Positions 55,354 through 63,994 of a stretch of 64,000 nucleotides of DNA are shown here, piece by piece. The stretch is from positions 1 through 64,000 of the forward strand of contig JAOTRV010000022.1 in assembly GCA_030247575.1 (NCBI GenBank). Direction: 5' to 3'. This DNA comes from Sulfuritalea sp. GTDB taxonomy: Bacteria; Pseudomonadota; Gammaproteobacteria; Burkholderiales; Rhodocyclaceae. The position numbers and the translations under genes are program-made. Under the pieces are notes generated by a model. That model saw only the letters and a program-made list of their open reading frames with translations. It made no database searches and was not told the origin of the DNA. How positions within the stretch are numbered: position 1 is the first letter of the stretch; the number at the start of each line of letters is the position of its first letter.

Positions 55354-56130
55354 ATGCCTGTCACCATCGCCGCCATTGCCGCCAAGCTCGAAGACGCCGC
55401 GCGGCGCTTCGACATCGACGTCCTGCCCAGTTGCGATTCGACCAATGCGGTCCTGCTCGCCCGCGCCGAATCCGGCGCGCCCTCCGGCACGGTGGTCATC
55501 GCCGAGGAGCAGACCGCCGGCCGCGGCCGCCGCGGCCGCACCTGGTTCGCCAGCCCCGGCGACAGCCTGACCTTCTCGCTGCTCTGGCGCTTCGCCCCGG
55601 GCACCGCGCCGGCCGGCCTGTCTCTCACCGTCGGCGTCGCCGTTGCCCGCGCATTGCAGAGAGTCGACGCCGGCGGGACGGCGCTGAAATGGCCCAACGA
55701 CATCCTCAGGGACGGCCGCAAGCTCGGCGGCATCCTGGTCGAACTGGTACCCGGCGCGCCGCATGCGGCAGTCATCGGCATCGGCATCAACCTGCGCCTG
55801 CCCGCCGGCATGCCGGAGGACGTCCGCGCCGCTTCGGCCGCCGTCTGCGCAGACGGCGGGATTGTCGACGCCAACGCGTTGTATGCCGCGCTGCTCGGCG
55901 AACTGCTGACCACGCTGGAAAGCTTCGCCACCGGGGGCTTCGCCGCGATTCGTCCGCAGTGGCTGGCGCACCATGCGTATCAGGATGCCCGCGTCAGCCT
56001 GTCGAGCGACTTCGGCCCGCCGCGCGCGGGCATCTGCCGCGGCGTCGACGCCGACGGCGCATTGCTGCTCGACATCGAAGGCCGCGTCGAGCGCATCCTT
56101 TCCGGCGAAGTCTCGCTGCGCCCGGCCTGA
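55354..56130 (+). CDS. birA: Biotin-protein ligase BirA (no repressor domain)
   Basis: A 258-aa biotin ligase, group I-like without the N-terminal HTH, attaching biotin to carboxylase BCCP. Catalytic loop EEQTAGRGRRGRTWFASPG near 50, the LKWPNDILRDGRKLGGILVEL segment near 110, and the small C-terminal SH3-like domain (ICRGVDADGALLLDIEGRVE). The start MPVTIAAIAAKLE at 55354 is preferred over longer frames that overlap ntrC. Residues 102-110 (RVDAGGTA region), directly before the KWPND motif, come from REP-like copy N. Confidence 0.92.
   Translation: MPVTIAAIAAKLEDAARRFDIDVLPSCDSTNAVLLARAESGAPSGTVVIAEEQTAGRGRRGRTWFASPGDSLTFSLLWRFAPGTAPAGLSLTVGVAVARALQRVDAGGTALKWPNDILRDGRKLGGILVELVPGAPHAAVIGIGINLRLPAGMPEDVRAASAAVCADGGIVDANALYAALLGELLTTLESFATGGFAAIRPQWLAHHAYQDARVSLSSDFGPPRAGICRGVDADGALLLDIEGRVERILSGEVSLRPA
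55658..55683 (+). repeat. REP-like 26-bp element, copy N, inside birA
   Basis: Plus-strand copy with head AGAGAGTCGACGCCGG and tail GGGACGGCG, in frame as RVDAGGTA immediately before LKWPND. Other BirA proteins have a variable turn there, so the element occupies a tolerant site. Confidence 0.76.
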
Positions 56131-56139
56131 ATCGCGGAC

Positions 56140-56847
56140 ATGATTCTCTGCCTCGACGCCGGCAACACGCGCCTCAAATACGGCCTCTTCGACGGCGCCG
56201 GCTGGCTCAAGCAGCGTGCGCTGGACTACGCCCGGCTCGACGATCTGCCTTCCAGACTGCGGGAGAAACCGGCACGCATCGTCGCCTGCAACGTCGCGGG
56301 CGAAGAGCTGCGCGGCCGGATCGAAGCGCTGGCCGCACAGATCGGCGCGCCGCTCGACTGGCTGGCCAGTTCATTCACCGCCTGCGGCGTGACCAACGGC
56401 TACGACAATCCGCGGCAGCTCGGCGCCGACCGCTGGGCCGCGCTGATCGCGGCGCGGGCCCTGCACCCGGGGCCGTGCCTGGTGGTGATGGCCGGCACCG
56501 CCACGACCATCGACGCACTCGACGACAAAGGCCTGTTTCGCGGCGGCCTGATCCTGCCCGGGCTCTCCCTGATGCGCGCCGCGCTGGCCCGCAACACCGC
56601 CGATTTGCCCTACGCCGCCGGCCATTACCAGCCGCAGCCGACCAACACCGACGATGCCATCGTCAGCGGCGCCATCCATGCCACGCTGGGCGCCATCGAA
56701 CGCATGCAGGCCACGCTGGGCGCCGATGCGCTGTGCCTGCTCTCGGGCGGTGCGGCAGCGGATCTGGCGCCGCATCTCGGCCTGCCGCATCGCCTGGTCG
56801 ACAACCTGGTGCTGGAAGGCCTGGCGGTTTACAGCGCGACTATCTGA
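56140..56847 (+). CDS. coaX: Type III pantothenate kinase
   Basis: A 235-aa CoaX, catalysing the first CoA-synthesis step without feedback inhibition. Motifs CLDAGNTRLKYGLFD near residue 4, GADRWAALIAAR near 100, VVMAGTATTIDALDD near 115, and a C-terminal CLLSGGAAADLAPHL. It begins 9 bases after birA (usual birA-coaX pair) and its end overlaps the convergent acyl-CoA dehydrogenase by 8 bases. Confidence 0.95.
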   Translation: MILCLDAGNTRLKYGLFDGAGWLKQRALDYARLDDLPSRLREKPARIVACNVAGEELRGRIEALAAQIGAPLDWLASSFTACGVTNGYDNPRQLGADRWAALIAARALHPGPCLVVMAGTATTIDALDDKGLFRGGLILPGLSLMRAALARNTADLPYAAGHYQPQPTNTDDAIVSGAIHATLGAIERMQATLGADALCLLSGGAAADLAPHLGLPHRLVDNLVLEGLAVYSATI

Positions 56848-58003
56848 GCAGTTCCCCGGCAACGATCAGCTGCCGCACCTGCGTCGTGCCGGCGCCGATC
56901 TCGATCAGCTTGCCGGCGCGGTAAAGGCAGTTCACCTCGGTCTCCCACATGAAGCCGTTGCCGCCGTGGATCTGCACGGCATGGTCGAGCACGGTCTTCA
57001 GCATGTAGCCGGCATGCAGTACGGCGGCGGCCGAGCGCTTGTGGATCTCGCCGCGCCCGGCATCATTGGCGGCGGCGACCTCCTTCAGCACCTGATACGA
57101 GAATGCGCGCACCGATTCGAGCGCCGCGTACATGTCGGCCAGCATGCCCTGCACCAGTTGGAAGCTGGCGATCGGCTGGCCGAACTGCACGCGCGTGCGG
57201 GCGTAGTCGAGCGACAAGTCCAGAGCGCGCTGGGCCACGGCGATGACGTGGCCGCTGAAGAAGATGCGCTCGATGTCGAGCCCGCTCATCACCACCTTGA
57301 CGCCCCTGTCTTCGCCGCCGATCAGGTTGGCCGCCGGCACCCGGCAATCGTCGAACAGCAGTTCGCCGGTCGGGCTGCCGCGCCAGCCCATCTTCTTCAA
57401 ACTCTGCGCGACGGCGAAGCCCGGCGTGCCACGTTCCACGACGAAGGCCGAGATGCCGTGCTGGCCGCGCGAAGGATTGGTCTTGGCATAGATCAGCAGC
57501 AGGTCGGCCACCGGACCGTTGGTGATGAACATCTTGCGGCCGTTCAGCACGTAGTGATCGCCGTCGCGGCGGGCCGTGGTCTTCATCGAGCCCAGCGCGT
57601 CCGAGCCGGCGCCCGGCTCGGTCAGGCCCAGTGCGCCGATACCCGAGAGCATGCGCGGCAGGAAGCGCGCCTGCTGTTCGGCACCGGCGTTCCTGACCAG
57701 GTTGTTCACGCAGAGGTTCTCGCTGGCGCCCCAGCTCGCGCCGAGCATGTTGTTCCAGTAGGACAGCGCTTCGCCGATGAAGAACTGCGAGACCAGATCG
57801 AGCCCCGGTCCGCCGAGCGACTCGGGCACGGTGGTGCCGAGCAGGCCGGCTTCGCCCATCCGGCGATACTCGTCCTCGGGGAACCAGTCCTCGTCGTCCA
57901 TGCGCCGCAGCAGCGGGTGATGCCGTTCCTGCGCATAGCGCCAGGCCATGTCGTAGATCTGCTGGTGCTGTTCCTCGAAGCCGTACCGGCGCAAATCGAT
58001 CAT
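56840..58003 (-). CDS. Acyl-CoA dehydrogenase, isovaleryl-CoA-dehydrogenase-like
   Basis: A 387-aa FAD dehydrogenase. GLTEPGAGSDALGSM near 126, VLNGRKMFITNG near 152, and VVMSGLDIERIFFSGHVIAVAQ near 240: GLDIER corresponds to the GLDLER of isovaleryl-CoA dehydrogenase with the catalytic glutamate. The end IEIGAGTTQVRQLIVAGELL lacks the medium-chain-type Glu, consistent with this. Substrates are probably short or branched acyl-CoA. It stands alone, facing coaX and divergent from the DUF350 operon. Confidence 0.92.
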   Translation of the reverse strand: MIDLRRYGFEEQHQQIYDMAWRYAQERHHPLLRRMDDEDWFPEDEYRRMGEAGLLGTTVPESLGGPGLDLVSQFFIGEALSYWNNMLGASWGASENLCVNNLVRNAGAEQQARFLPRMLSGIGALGLTEPGAGSDALGSMKTTARRDGDHYVLNGRKMFITNGPVADLLLIYAKTNPSRGQHGISAFVVERGTPGFAVAQSLKKMGWRGSPTGELLFDDCRVPAANLIGGEDRGVKVVMSGLDIERIFFSGHVIAVAQRALDLSLDYARTRVQFGQPIASFQLVQGMLADMYAALESVRAFSYQVLKEVAAANDAGRGEIHKRSAAAVLHAGYMLKTVLDHAVQIHGGNGFMWETEVNCLYRAGKLIEIGAGTTQVRQLIVAGELLR

Positions 58004-58106
58004 GACGATTTCCTTTATTGATGATTCAGTCTAGCCGATCGAGCCTGCCACTTGATCGCGCCGCGCGCATGGCCGACAATGCGTGACCGTCCGCAGGAGA
58101 CGCTCC

Positions 58107-58511
58107 ATGCCCGCCCACTTTCTCGCCACGCTGCCGAACTTCCTCGCCTACCTCGGCACCGCCATCGTACTGCTGGCCGCCTTCGTCGCGACCTACCTCT
58201 ACGTCACGCCCTACGAGGAAATCAGGCTGATCCGCGCCAACAACACCGCGGCGGCCATCTCCCTCTCCGGGGCCATCCTCGGCTTCGCCATGCCCATCGC
58301 CAACGTCATCGCCCACAGCGACACGCTGCTCGATCTCGCGGTGTGGGGCGTCATTGCCGGCATCGTGCAACTGCTGGCCTGGATGCTGGCGCGCGTGGCG
58401 CTGCCGCAACTCCAGGAAGACATCGCCGCCGGACGCACGGCGCCCGCCACTTTCGTTGCCGCATTGTCGCTGACGGTCGGCCTCATCAATGCCGCCTGCA
58501 TGACTTACTAA
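58107..58511 (+). CDS. DUF350 (YjfL-like) membrane protein
   Basis: A 134-aa inner-membrane protein with four helices (FLAYLGTAIVLLAAFVATYL, AAAISLSGAILGFAMPIANV, AVWGVIAGIVQLLAWMLARV, ATFVAALSLTVGLINAACM). The YTP-x-EEI-x-LIR-x-NNTAAAISLSG pattern near 30-50 defines DUF350. Function unknown; in E. coli the relative YjfL sits in an operon with PspA-like and ATP-grasp proteins. First gene of a five-gene operon; the start follows CAGGAGA at 58095. Confidence 0.88.
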   Translation: MPAHFLATLPNFLAYLGTAIVLLAAFVATYLYVTPYEEIRLIRANNTAAAISLSGAILGFAMPIANVIAHSDTLLDLAVWGVIAGIVQLLAWMLARVALPQLQEDIAAGRTAPATFVAALSLTVGLINAACMTY

Positions 58512-58530
58512 AACTCGAAGGGAGACAGAC

Positions 58531-59571
58531 ATGGCACTCATGGATTTCATCAAGAAACAGTTTATCGACATCATCCAATGGACCGAGGACGATGGCGACA
58601 CCATGGCCTGGCGCTTCCCCATGGCCGAGCTCGAAATCCAGAACGGCGCCAGCCTGACGGTGCGCGAATCGCAGATGGCGGTGTTCGTCAATGAGGGCCA
58701 GATCGCCGACATCTTCGGCCCCGGCATGTACAAGCTCACCACGCAGACGCTGCCGGTGCTGACCTACCTCAAGAACTGGGACAAGCTGTTCGAGTCGCCC
58801 TTCAAGTCCGACGTGTATTTCTTTTCGACGCGGCAGAAGATCGACCGCAAGTGGGGCACGCCGAATCCGGTCACCATCCGCGACAAGGATTTCGGCATGG
58901 TGCGGCTGCGCGCCTTCGGCATCTACGCCTTCCACCTGACCGACCCCAAGGCCTTCCACACCACGCTTTCCGGCACGCTGGAAAGCTACGGCTCGGAACA
59001 GCTCGAAGGCCAGTTGCGCAACACCATCGTCGGCCACATCGCCGACATCTTCGGCGAATCCGGCGTGCCCTTCATCGACATGGCCGGCAACCAGGAGGAG
59101 TTCGGCCGCGCGCTCAAGGCCAAGCTCGATCCGATGTTCCAGACTTACGGCTTGAGCCTCGACAGCCTCAACGTGCAGAACATTTCGCTGCCCGAGGAAC
59201 TGCAGGCCATGCTCGACAAGCGCATCGGCGTGAACATGATGGGCGGCATGCAGGCCTATACGCAATTCCAGACCGCCGAGGCGATCCCGCTCGCGGCGCA
59301 GAACGAGGGCGGCCTGGCCGGGCTGGGCGCCGGCGTCGGCGTCGGCTTCGGCGTCGGCCAGCAGGTCGCGGCGTCGATGGCGCAGGCGCTGAACCCGGCC
59401 GCGGCGCCTGCCGGTGCGCCGGGAGCCGTGGCGCCGGCGACTACTCCTGCGCCGTCCGCCGACGAAATCGTCGCCACCATCGAGAAGCTGCACGCGCTGG
59501 TGGGCAAGGGCATGCTGACCCAGGCGGAGTTCGATGCGAAGAAGGCTGAACTGCTGAAGAAACTCGGCTGA
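58531..59571 (+). CDS. SPFH/YdjI-type protein with C-terminal SHOCT domain
   Basis: A 346-aa protein resembling the virion-core/YdjI branch of the SPFH (band 7) family: MDFIKKQFIDIIQWTEDDGDTMAWRFP (split) is the typical start, then a band-7-like core to about 240. A glycine/alanine-rich linker (GLGAGVGVGFGVGQQVAAS) precedes a SHOCT module (IEKLHALVGKGMLTQAEFD near 315). No membrane anchor is evident; SPFH proteins form scaffolds at membranes. Placed between DUF350 and DUF4178 proteins, 19 bases after the former. Confidence 0.88.
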   Translation: MALMDFIKKQFIDIIQWTEDDGDTMAWRFPMAELEIQNGASLTVRESQMAVFVNEGQIADIFGPGMYKLTTQTLPVLTYLKNWDKLFESPFKSDVYFFSTRQKIDRKWGTPNPVTIRDKDFGMVRLRAFGIYAFHLTDPKAFHTTLSGTLESYGSEQLEGQLRNTIVGHIADIFGESGVPFIDMAGNQEEFGRALKAKLDPMFQTYGLSLDSLNVQNISLPEELQAMLDKRIGVNMMGGMQAYTQFQTAEAIPLAAQNEGGLAGLGAGVGVGFGVGQQVAASMAQALNPAAAPAGAPGAVAPATTPAPSADEIVATIEKLHALVGKGMLTQAEFDAKKAELLKKLG

Positions 59572-59595
59572 CGCCCCTCCCCCAGGAATCGGGCC

Positions 59596-61545
59596 ATGCC
59601 CTTCAGCGCCAACTGCCCCGCCTGCGGCGCGGCGGTCGTCTTCAAGTCGTCGGCATCGTTTCACGGCGTCTGCGAGTTCTGCCGCAGCACGCTGGTGCGG
59701 CATGGCGGCGACCTGGAAAACCTCGGCCGCATGGCCGACCTCATCGAGGACGCCTCGCCGATCCGGCTCGGCACCGAGGGCCGTTACAAGGGCGTGCATT
59801 TCGCGGTGATCGGACGCATCCAGCTGCGCTACGAAGCCGGCGTCTGGAACGAGTGGCATGTACTGTTCGACGACCAGCGCGGCGGCTGGCTCTCCGATGC
59901 CAATGGCGAATACCTGATCAGCTTCCTCACGCCGCCGCGCGCGCCCCTGCCCGAGTTCGCCGCGCTGATGCCGAACGACGAGGTCACGGCGGCCGGCAGG
60001 GATTTCATCGTCACCGACATCGAGGACGCGATGTGCATCGCGGGCGAGGGCGAGCTGCCCTTCGCCTTCGGCGCCGGCTATCCCGCGCAACTGGCCGACT
60101 TGCGGGCGACCGACGAATCGGGGGCCGTCGCCAGCATCGATTACTCGGAAACGCCGCCGCTGTTCTTCGTCGGCGAAGCGCTGCCGTTCGATGCCTTCCG
60201 CTTCGCCAACCTGCGCGGCGAGCAGGCGGCGGCAAAGCCCGCCGGCATCGTCAAGGCGCTGCAATGCCCGGCCTGCGGCGGCGCCATCGCGATCCACGAC
60301 AAGGCGGTGCAGAGCGTGGCCTGCCCGTCCTGCCTCAGCGTGCTCGACGCCACCAACGACAGCCTGCGCATCCTGCAGAAGGCCGAAGCGGCGAGGCGCA
60401 TCGAGCCGCTGATTCCGCTCGGCAGCAGCGGCCGCTTCGAAGGCCGCGACTGGACCGTGATCGGCTTCCAGCAGCGGATCATCCGGGCGGACGGCGTCGA
60501 CTATCCCTGGCAGGAATACCTGCTGCACCACCCGGAGCAGGGCTTCCGCTGGCTGGTCGAGTCCGACGGCCACTGGAACCGGGTCGGCACGCTCAGCAAA
60601 CCGCCGCGCTACACCTTCGGCCTGCCGACGGCCACTCACGAAGGCGAAACCTATCGACGCTATTCGGCCGGCTCGGCCGTGACCAGCTATGTCGTCGGCG
60701 AATTCACCTGGAAGGTCAAGGTCGGCGAAACCTGGCAAATCATCGACTTCATCGCGCCGCCGAAAATGATCAGCCGCGAATCGAGCCACAAGGAAACCGC
60801 ATGGTCGCTCGGCGAGTACCTGCCGACCGAAGAGCTCGCCGCCGCCTTCAAGCTGAAGCAGGCGCTGCCCGCGCCGAAAGGCGTCGGCGTGAACCAGCCG
60901 AATCCGCGCGCGGAAAGCCATCGCCGCGTCTGCGGCAGTTTCTGGAAATTCGCGGCGCTGGCCGTCGTCGCGCAACTGCTCTGGGTCTTCGTCCTCGGCG
61001 GCAGCACGCTGCTCGACCAGCGCGTGGTGTTCTCGCCCGGCAAGGACGAGCCGGTCACCACGCAGAGTTTCCAGCTCGACAAGGGCGCGCGCAACCTGGT
61101 GCTGCGCAACGACACCGATCTCGACAACAACTGGCTCGGACTCGGTCTGACGCTGATCGAAAAGCAGAGCGGCCGCGCCTGGGTGGCGCAAAGCGATGTC
61201 GCCTACTGGCACGGCTCGGACGGCGGCGAAAGCTGGAGCGAAGGCGACCGCACCCGGGAACTGGTGTTCCGCGACCTGCCGCCCGGCAGCTATTACTTCG
61301 TCATCGACCCGGAGATTTCGGCGGAGAAACCCGTGGCCGTGGTCGACCGGGTCCGGGTGATCCGCGACCGGGCGGTCTGGAGCAATTTCTTCTTCCTGCT
61401 GATTTTCCTCGCCGGCCTGCCGCTGTTCAGCCGCTACCGGATGCAGGCCTTCGAGGTCGAACGCTGGAAGGATGCCGACTTCCTCTCCAGCGGCATCGAC
61501 TTCGACTCCGGCGGCAGCGACAGTGACTCCGGAGGAGACGACTGA
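59596..61545 (+). CDS. DUF4178 protein with zinc ribbons and membrane anchors
   Basis: A 649-aa protein. An N-terminal ribbon (CPACGAAVVFKS, CEFCRSTLV, residues 8-35) is followed by a DUF4178 domain (~55-200), a second ribbon (CPACGGAIAIHD, CPSC, near 224-248), a second DUF4178 domain (~275-420), then helices FWKFAALAVVAQLLWVFVLG near 452 and NFFFLLIFLAGLPLF near 598 flanking a beta-rich, probably periplasmic region. It ends in an acidic serine/glycine tail. Function unknown. It overlaps the next small gene by ATGA-type coupling. Confidence 0.86.
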   Translation: MPFSANCPACGAAVVFKSSASFHGVCEFCRSTLVRHGGDLENLGRMADLIEDASPIRLGTEGRYKGVHFAVIGRIQLRYEAGVWNEWHVLFDDQRGGWLSDANGEYLISFLTPPRAPLPEFAALMPNDEVTAAGRDFIVTDIEDAMCIAGEGELPFAFGAGYPAQLADLRATDESGAVASIDYSETPPLFFVGEALPFDAFRFANLRGEQAAAKPAGIVKALQCPACGGAIAIHDKAVQSVACPSCLSVLDATNDSLRILQKAEAARRIEPLIPLGSSGRFEGRDWTVIGFQQRIIRADGVDYPWQEYLLHHPEQGFRWLVESDGHWNRVGTLSKPPRYTFGLPTATHEGETYRRYSAGSAVTSYVVGEFTWKVKVGETWQIIDFIAPPKMISRESSHKETAWSLGEYLPTEELAAAFKLKQALPAPKGVGVNQPNPRAESHRRVCGSFWKFAALAVVAQLLWVFVLGGSTLLDQRVVFSPGKDEPVTTQSFQLDKGARNLVLRNDTDLDNNWLGLGLTLIEKQSGRAWVAQSDVAYWHGSDGGESWSEGDRTRELVFRDLPPGSYYFVIDPEISAEKPVAVVDRVRVIRDRAVWSNFFFLLIFLAGLPLFSRYRMQAFEVERWKDADFLSSGIDFDSGGSDSDSGGDD

Positions 61546-61688
61546 TGGCGCGCGTCGCGATGATCCTCAGCCTGGCCGCCTTCACGCTGTTCAACTACGG
61601 CCAGTACCTCGGCTGGAGCCTGTTCTCCGACGACGCCGGCGCCCAGCCGGTCCGCTCCGCCAACGCGGCGCGGGCCTTCCATAAATGA
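61545..61688 (+). CDS. 47-residue putative membrane peptide
   Basis: A small gene coupled by stop-start overlap (TGATG) to the DUF4178 gene, with GGAGGAGA just upstream. The peptide begins MARVAMILSLAAFTLFNYGQ, one hydrophobic segment, and then a polar tail ending AARAFHK. It is followed after 10 bases by the aminopropyltransferase-like gene. The strong ribosome binding site and position in the operon support translation; I recognise no family. Confidence 0.7.
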   Translation: MARVAMILSLAAFTLFNYGQYLGWSLFSDDAGAQPVRSANAARAFHK

Positions 61689-61698
61689 CCATGCCGTA

Positions 61699-63201
61699 AT
61701 GCAGCGGCCCCTGCTGGTCTCCGTCTTCATCGTCGCCTCCTGCGGGCTGGCTTACGAGCTGATCGCCGGCGCCCTGGCGAGCTACCTGCTGGGCGATTCG
61801 GTGATGCAGTTTTCCACCGTGATCGGCGCCTACCTGTTCGCCATGGGCATCGGCTCCTGGCTGTCGAAGCATGTCGGCGGCAACCTTCTGGTGCGCTTCA
61901 TCCAGATCGAACTGCTGGTCGGCCTGCTCGGCGGCCTTTCGGCCGGCCTGCTGTTCCTGCTGTTCACGCTGCACGCCGGACCCTTCCGCTTCACGCTCTA
62001 CGGACTGGTGCTCCTGATCGGAATCCTGGTCGGGCTGGAAATCCCGCTGATCATGCGCATCCTGAAACGCGAGGTGGCGTTCAAGGACCTCGTGGCGCAG
62101 GTGCTGACCTTCGATTACATCGGCGCGCTGGCCGTGTCGGTGCTGTTTCCCCTGCTGCTGGCGCCGCATCTGGGGCTGGTGCGCAGCGCGCTGCTGTTCG
62201 GCCTGCTCAACGCGGCCGTCGCCGCCTGGGCGCTGTGGCTGTTTCGCGCCCAGATCGGCCCGCTGACGCTGCTGCGCACGCAATGCGTCGCGGTGATCGC
62301 CCTGCTCGCGCTCGGCTTCGGTTTCGCCGGCCAATTCGTCAGCCTGGCCGAGGCCAATCTCTACAACGAGGACATCGTCCATGCCGAGTCGAGCCCCTAT
62401 CAGCGCATCGTCGTCACGCGCTGGCGCGACGAGTCGCGGCTCTACCTGAACCACAACCTGCAGTTTTCCTCGCGCGACGAATACCGCTACCACGAAGCGC
62501 TGGTGCATCCGGGGCTGGCCGCACTGCCCGGGGCGCGGCGGGTGCTGGTGCTGGGCGGCGGCGACGGCATGGCGGTGCGCGAGATCCTCAAGTACCCGCA
62601 GGTGGAAAGCATCACACTGGTCGATCTCGATCCGCGCATGACGGAACTGTTCTCGCAATCGCCCATGCTGCGCGAACTCAACGGCGACGCGCTGGCCTCG
62701 AAGAAGCTCAGGATCATCAACGCCGATGCCCTGCAATGGCTGGAACAGACAAACGACATCTTCGATTTCGTCGTCGCCGATTTCCCCGATCCGTCCAACC
62801 ACAGCCTGGGCAAGCTCTACTCGACCGCCTTCTACCGGCTGCTGAAACAGCACGTCGCTGCAACCGGCCGCATCGTGGTGCAGGCCACCTCGCCGATGCA
62901 CGCGCGGGAGAGTTTCTGGACCGTGGTCGCCACGCTCGAAGCCGCCGGCTGGCAGACCGCGCCTTATCATGCGCTGGTGCCGAGCTTCGGCGAATGGGGC
63001 TACATCCTCGCCGGCCGCCGCGACTACCGGCCCCCCGCAAGCATCCCGGTGGTGACGCGCTTCATCACGCCCGATGCCTTGCCGGCGCTGTTCCATTTCC
63101 CCGCCGACATGGCGCGCGTCGCCGCCGAACCCAACCGCCTCGACAACCAGAACCTGGTGCGCGTGTTCGAGCGCGAGTGGGGCCGGGTGCAGGCGAACTG
63201 A
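61699..63201 (+). CDS. speE: Membrane-embedded spermidine-synthase-like aminopropyltransferase
   Basis: A 500-aa protein: about seven N-terminal helices (to ~215) fused to an AdoMet-type aminopropyltransferase domain. The domain shows DEYRYHEALVHPGLAALPGARRVLVLGGGDGMAVREILKYP (split, 258-300), VDLDPRMTELF near 310, and the catalytic-region VADFPDPSNHSLGKLYS near 358, as in SpeE-type enzymes. Decarboxylated AdoMet would be needed, but no speD is in the window. The membrane-fused form, in an operon with DUF350-SPFH-DUF4178, probably acts on a membrane or envelope target rather than on free putrescine (inference). Confidence 0.9.
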   Translation: MQRPLLVSVFIVASCGLAYELIAGALASYLLGDSVMQFSTVIGAYLFAMGIGSWLSKHVGGNLLVRFIQIELLVGLLGGLSAGLLFLLFTLHAGPFRFTLYGLVLLIGILVGLEIPLIMRILKREVAFKDLVAQVLTFDYIGALAVSVLFPLLLAPHLGLVRSALLFGLLNAAVAAWALWLFRAQIGPLTLLRTQCVAVIALLALGFGFAGQFVSLAEANLYNEDIVHAESSPYQRIVVTRWRDESRLYLNHNLQFSSRDEYRYHEALVHPGLAALPGARRVLVLGGGDGMAVREILKYPQVESITLVDLDPRMTELFSQSPMLRELNGDALASKKLRIINADALQWLEQTNDIFDFVVADFPDPSNHSLGKLYSTAFYRLLKQHVAATGRIVVQATSPMHARESFWTVVATLEAAGWQTAPYHALVPSFGEWGYILAGRRDYRPPASIPVVTRFITPDALPALFHFPADMARVAAEPNRLDNQNLVRVFEREWGRVQAN

Positions 63202-63233
63202 ACGCTTGATTCCAGGCCCTCTGGCTGGCAACA

Positions 63234-63255
63234 TTGCATCACAAATGTAATGCAA
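63234..63255. promoter_or_regulatory. Operator-like inverted repeat before the TA pair
   Basis: TTGCATCACA and TGTAATGCAA around AA form a 22-bp dyad (9 of 10 arm positions pair), ending 10 bases before the antitoxin start. It overlaps the ribosome binding region AAGGAG, as expected for an autoregulated TA operon. Confidence 0.7.
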
Positions 63256-63265
63256 GGAGACCTTC

Positions 63266-63544
63266 ATGAAAACCGCTGCCATTCCCGCCGTCCGTGTCCC
63301 GCCCGAACTGCGCCAGGCTGCTGAAGAATTGCTGGCCGAGGGCGAGACGCTGTCCGGCTTCGTCGAGGATGCGGTACGCCGCAACGTCGAGTATCGTCGG
63401 GCGCAGACCGAATTTGTCGCACGCGGCCTTGCCTCGCGCGACGTCGCGCGCGCATCCGGCCGCTACATCACGGCGGCAACCGTCCTCGGCAAGCTCGACC
63501 GACGCCTGAAGGTCGCGCACAAAAAGTCCGCCAGCGCGAAATGA
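63266..63544 (+). CDS. Putative antitoxin (CopG/ParD-like)
   Basis: A 92-aa protein with a ribbon-helix-helix-like start: VRVPPELRQAAEELLAEGETLSGFVEDAVRRNVEYR near 9-44, then TEFVARGLASRDVARASGRYITAATVLGKLDRRL, resembling YacA-type antitoxins. It overlaps the toxin start by 4 bases (ATGA). An operator-like dyad lies upstream. Confidence 0.85.
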   Translation: MKTAAIPAVRVPPELRQAAEELLAEGETLSGFVEDAVRRNVEYRRAQTEFVARGLASRDVARASGRYITAATVLGKLDRRLKVAHKKSASAK

Positions 63545-63849
63545 AGAAGTTCGCGGTCCGCTTCACGGAAGAAGCGGAGGCCGACTTGTTGCGCCTGTTC
63601 GACTTCCTGCTGGAACACGATATCGGCGCTGCAGAGCGGGCCGAACTGGCGATCGCCAAGGCCGTCGAATTGCTGGAGATATTTCCGTTCTCCTGCCGCA
63701 AGGCGGGAACGGGAACGGGCGATCCCTTCCTGCGCGAACTGATCATTCCATTCGGCAATTCAGGCTATGTAGCGCTGTTCGAGATCGAAGCCGACGGCCA
63801 TGTGACGATTCTCGCGGTGCGGCACCAGCGCGAAGACGACTACCACTGA
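63541..63849 (+). CDS. parE: ParE/RelE-type toxin
   Basis: A 102-aa RelE/ParE-fold toxin: VRFTEEAEADLLRLFDFLLEHDIGAAERAE near 6-35 and the C-terminal ILAVRHQREDDYH matching the ParE pattern (VLAVRHQRE). ParE proteins poison gyrase; RelE-like ones cut mRNA, and the sequence alone favours ParE. The stop codon is adjacent to a MITE-like element that fills the end of the window. Confidence 0.9.
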   Translation: MKKFAVRFTEEAEADLLRLFDFLLEHDIGAAERAELAIAKAVELLEIFPFSCRKAGTGTGDPFLRELIIPFGNSGYVALFEIEADGHVTILAVRHQREDDYH

Positions 63850-63994
63850 GAGCCTATGAATAAATCTGCTGCGCGTGTCGGATCGGGGCTTGGGCGGTGC
63901 TCGCTATCCTCGCATATACCAACATATGCTCCGGTAGCTGCGCTCCGGTCGCACCCCGCTGCGGCCCGCTCGCCACGATTTCTTCACAGGCTCT
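63849..63994. mobile_element. MITE-like element, long copy
   Basis: Terminal inverted repeats AGAGCCTATGAA (63849-63860) and TTCACAGGCTCT (63983-63994), 11 of 12 matching. The 5' part (TGAATAAATCTGCTGCGC, then CGGATCGGGG, GGGCGGTGCTCGCTA) matches 52546-52622. The extra ~69 bases hold CGCATATACCAACATATGC and GCTGCGCTCCGG segments. No transposase is encoded. It begins on the last base of the toxin stop codon. Confidence 0.75.

Noticed and set aside
58486..61212. A 900-residue open frame antisense to the SPFH and DUF4178 genes
   Set aside because: Same antisense artefact; no family features and complete overlap with well-supported genes.
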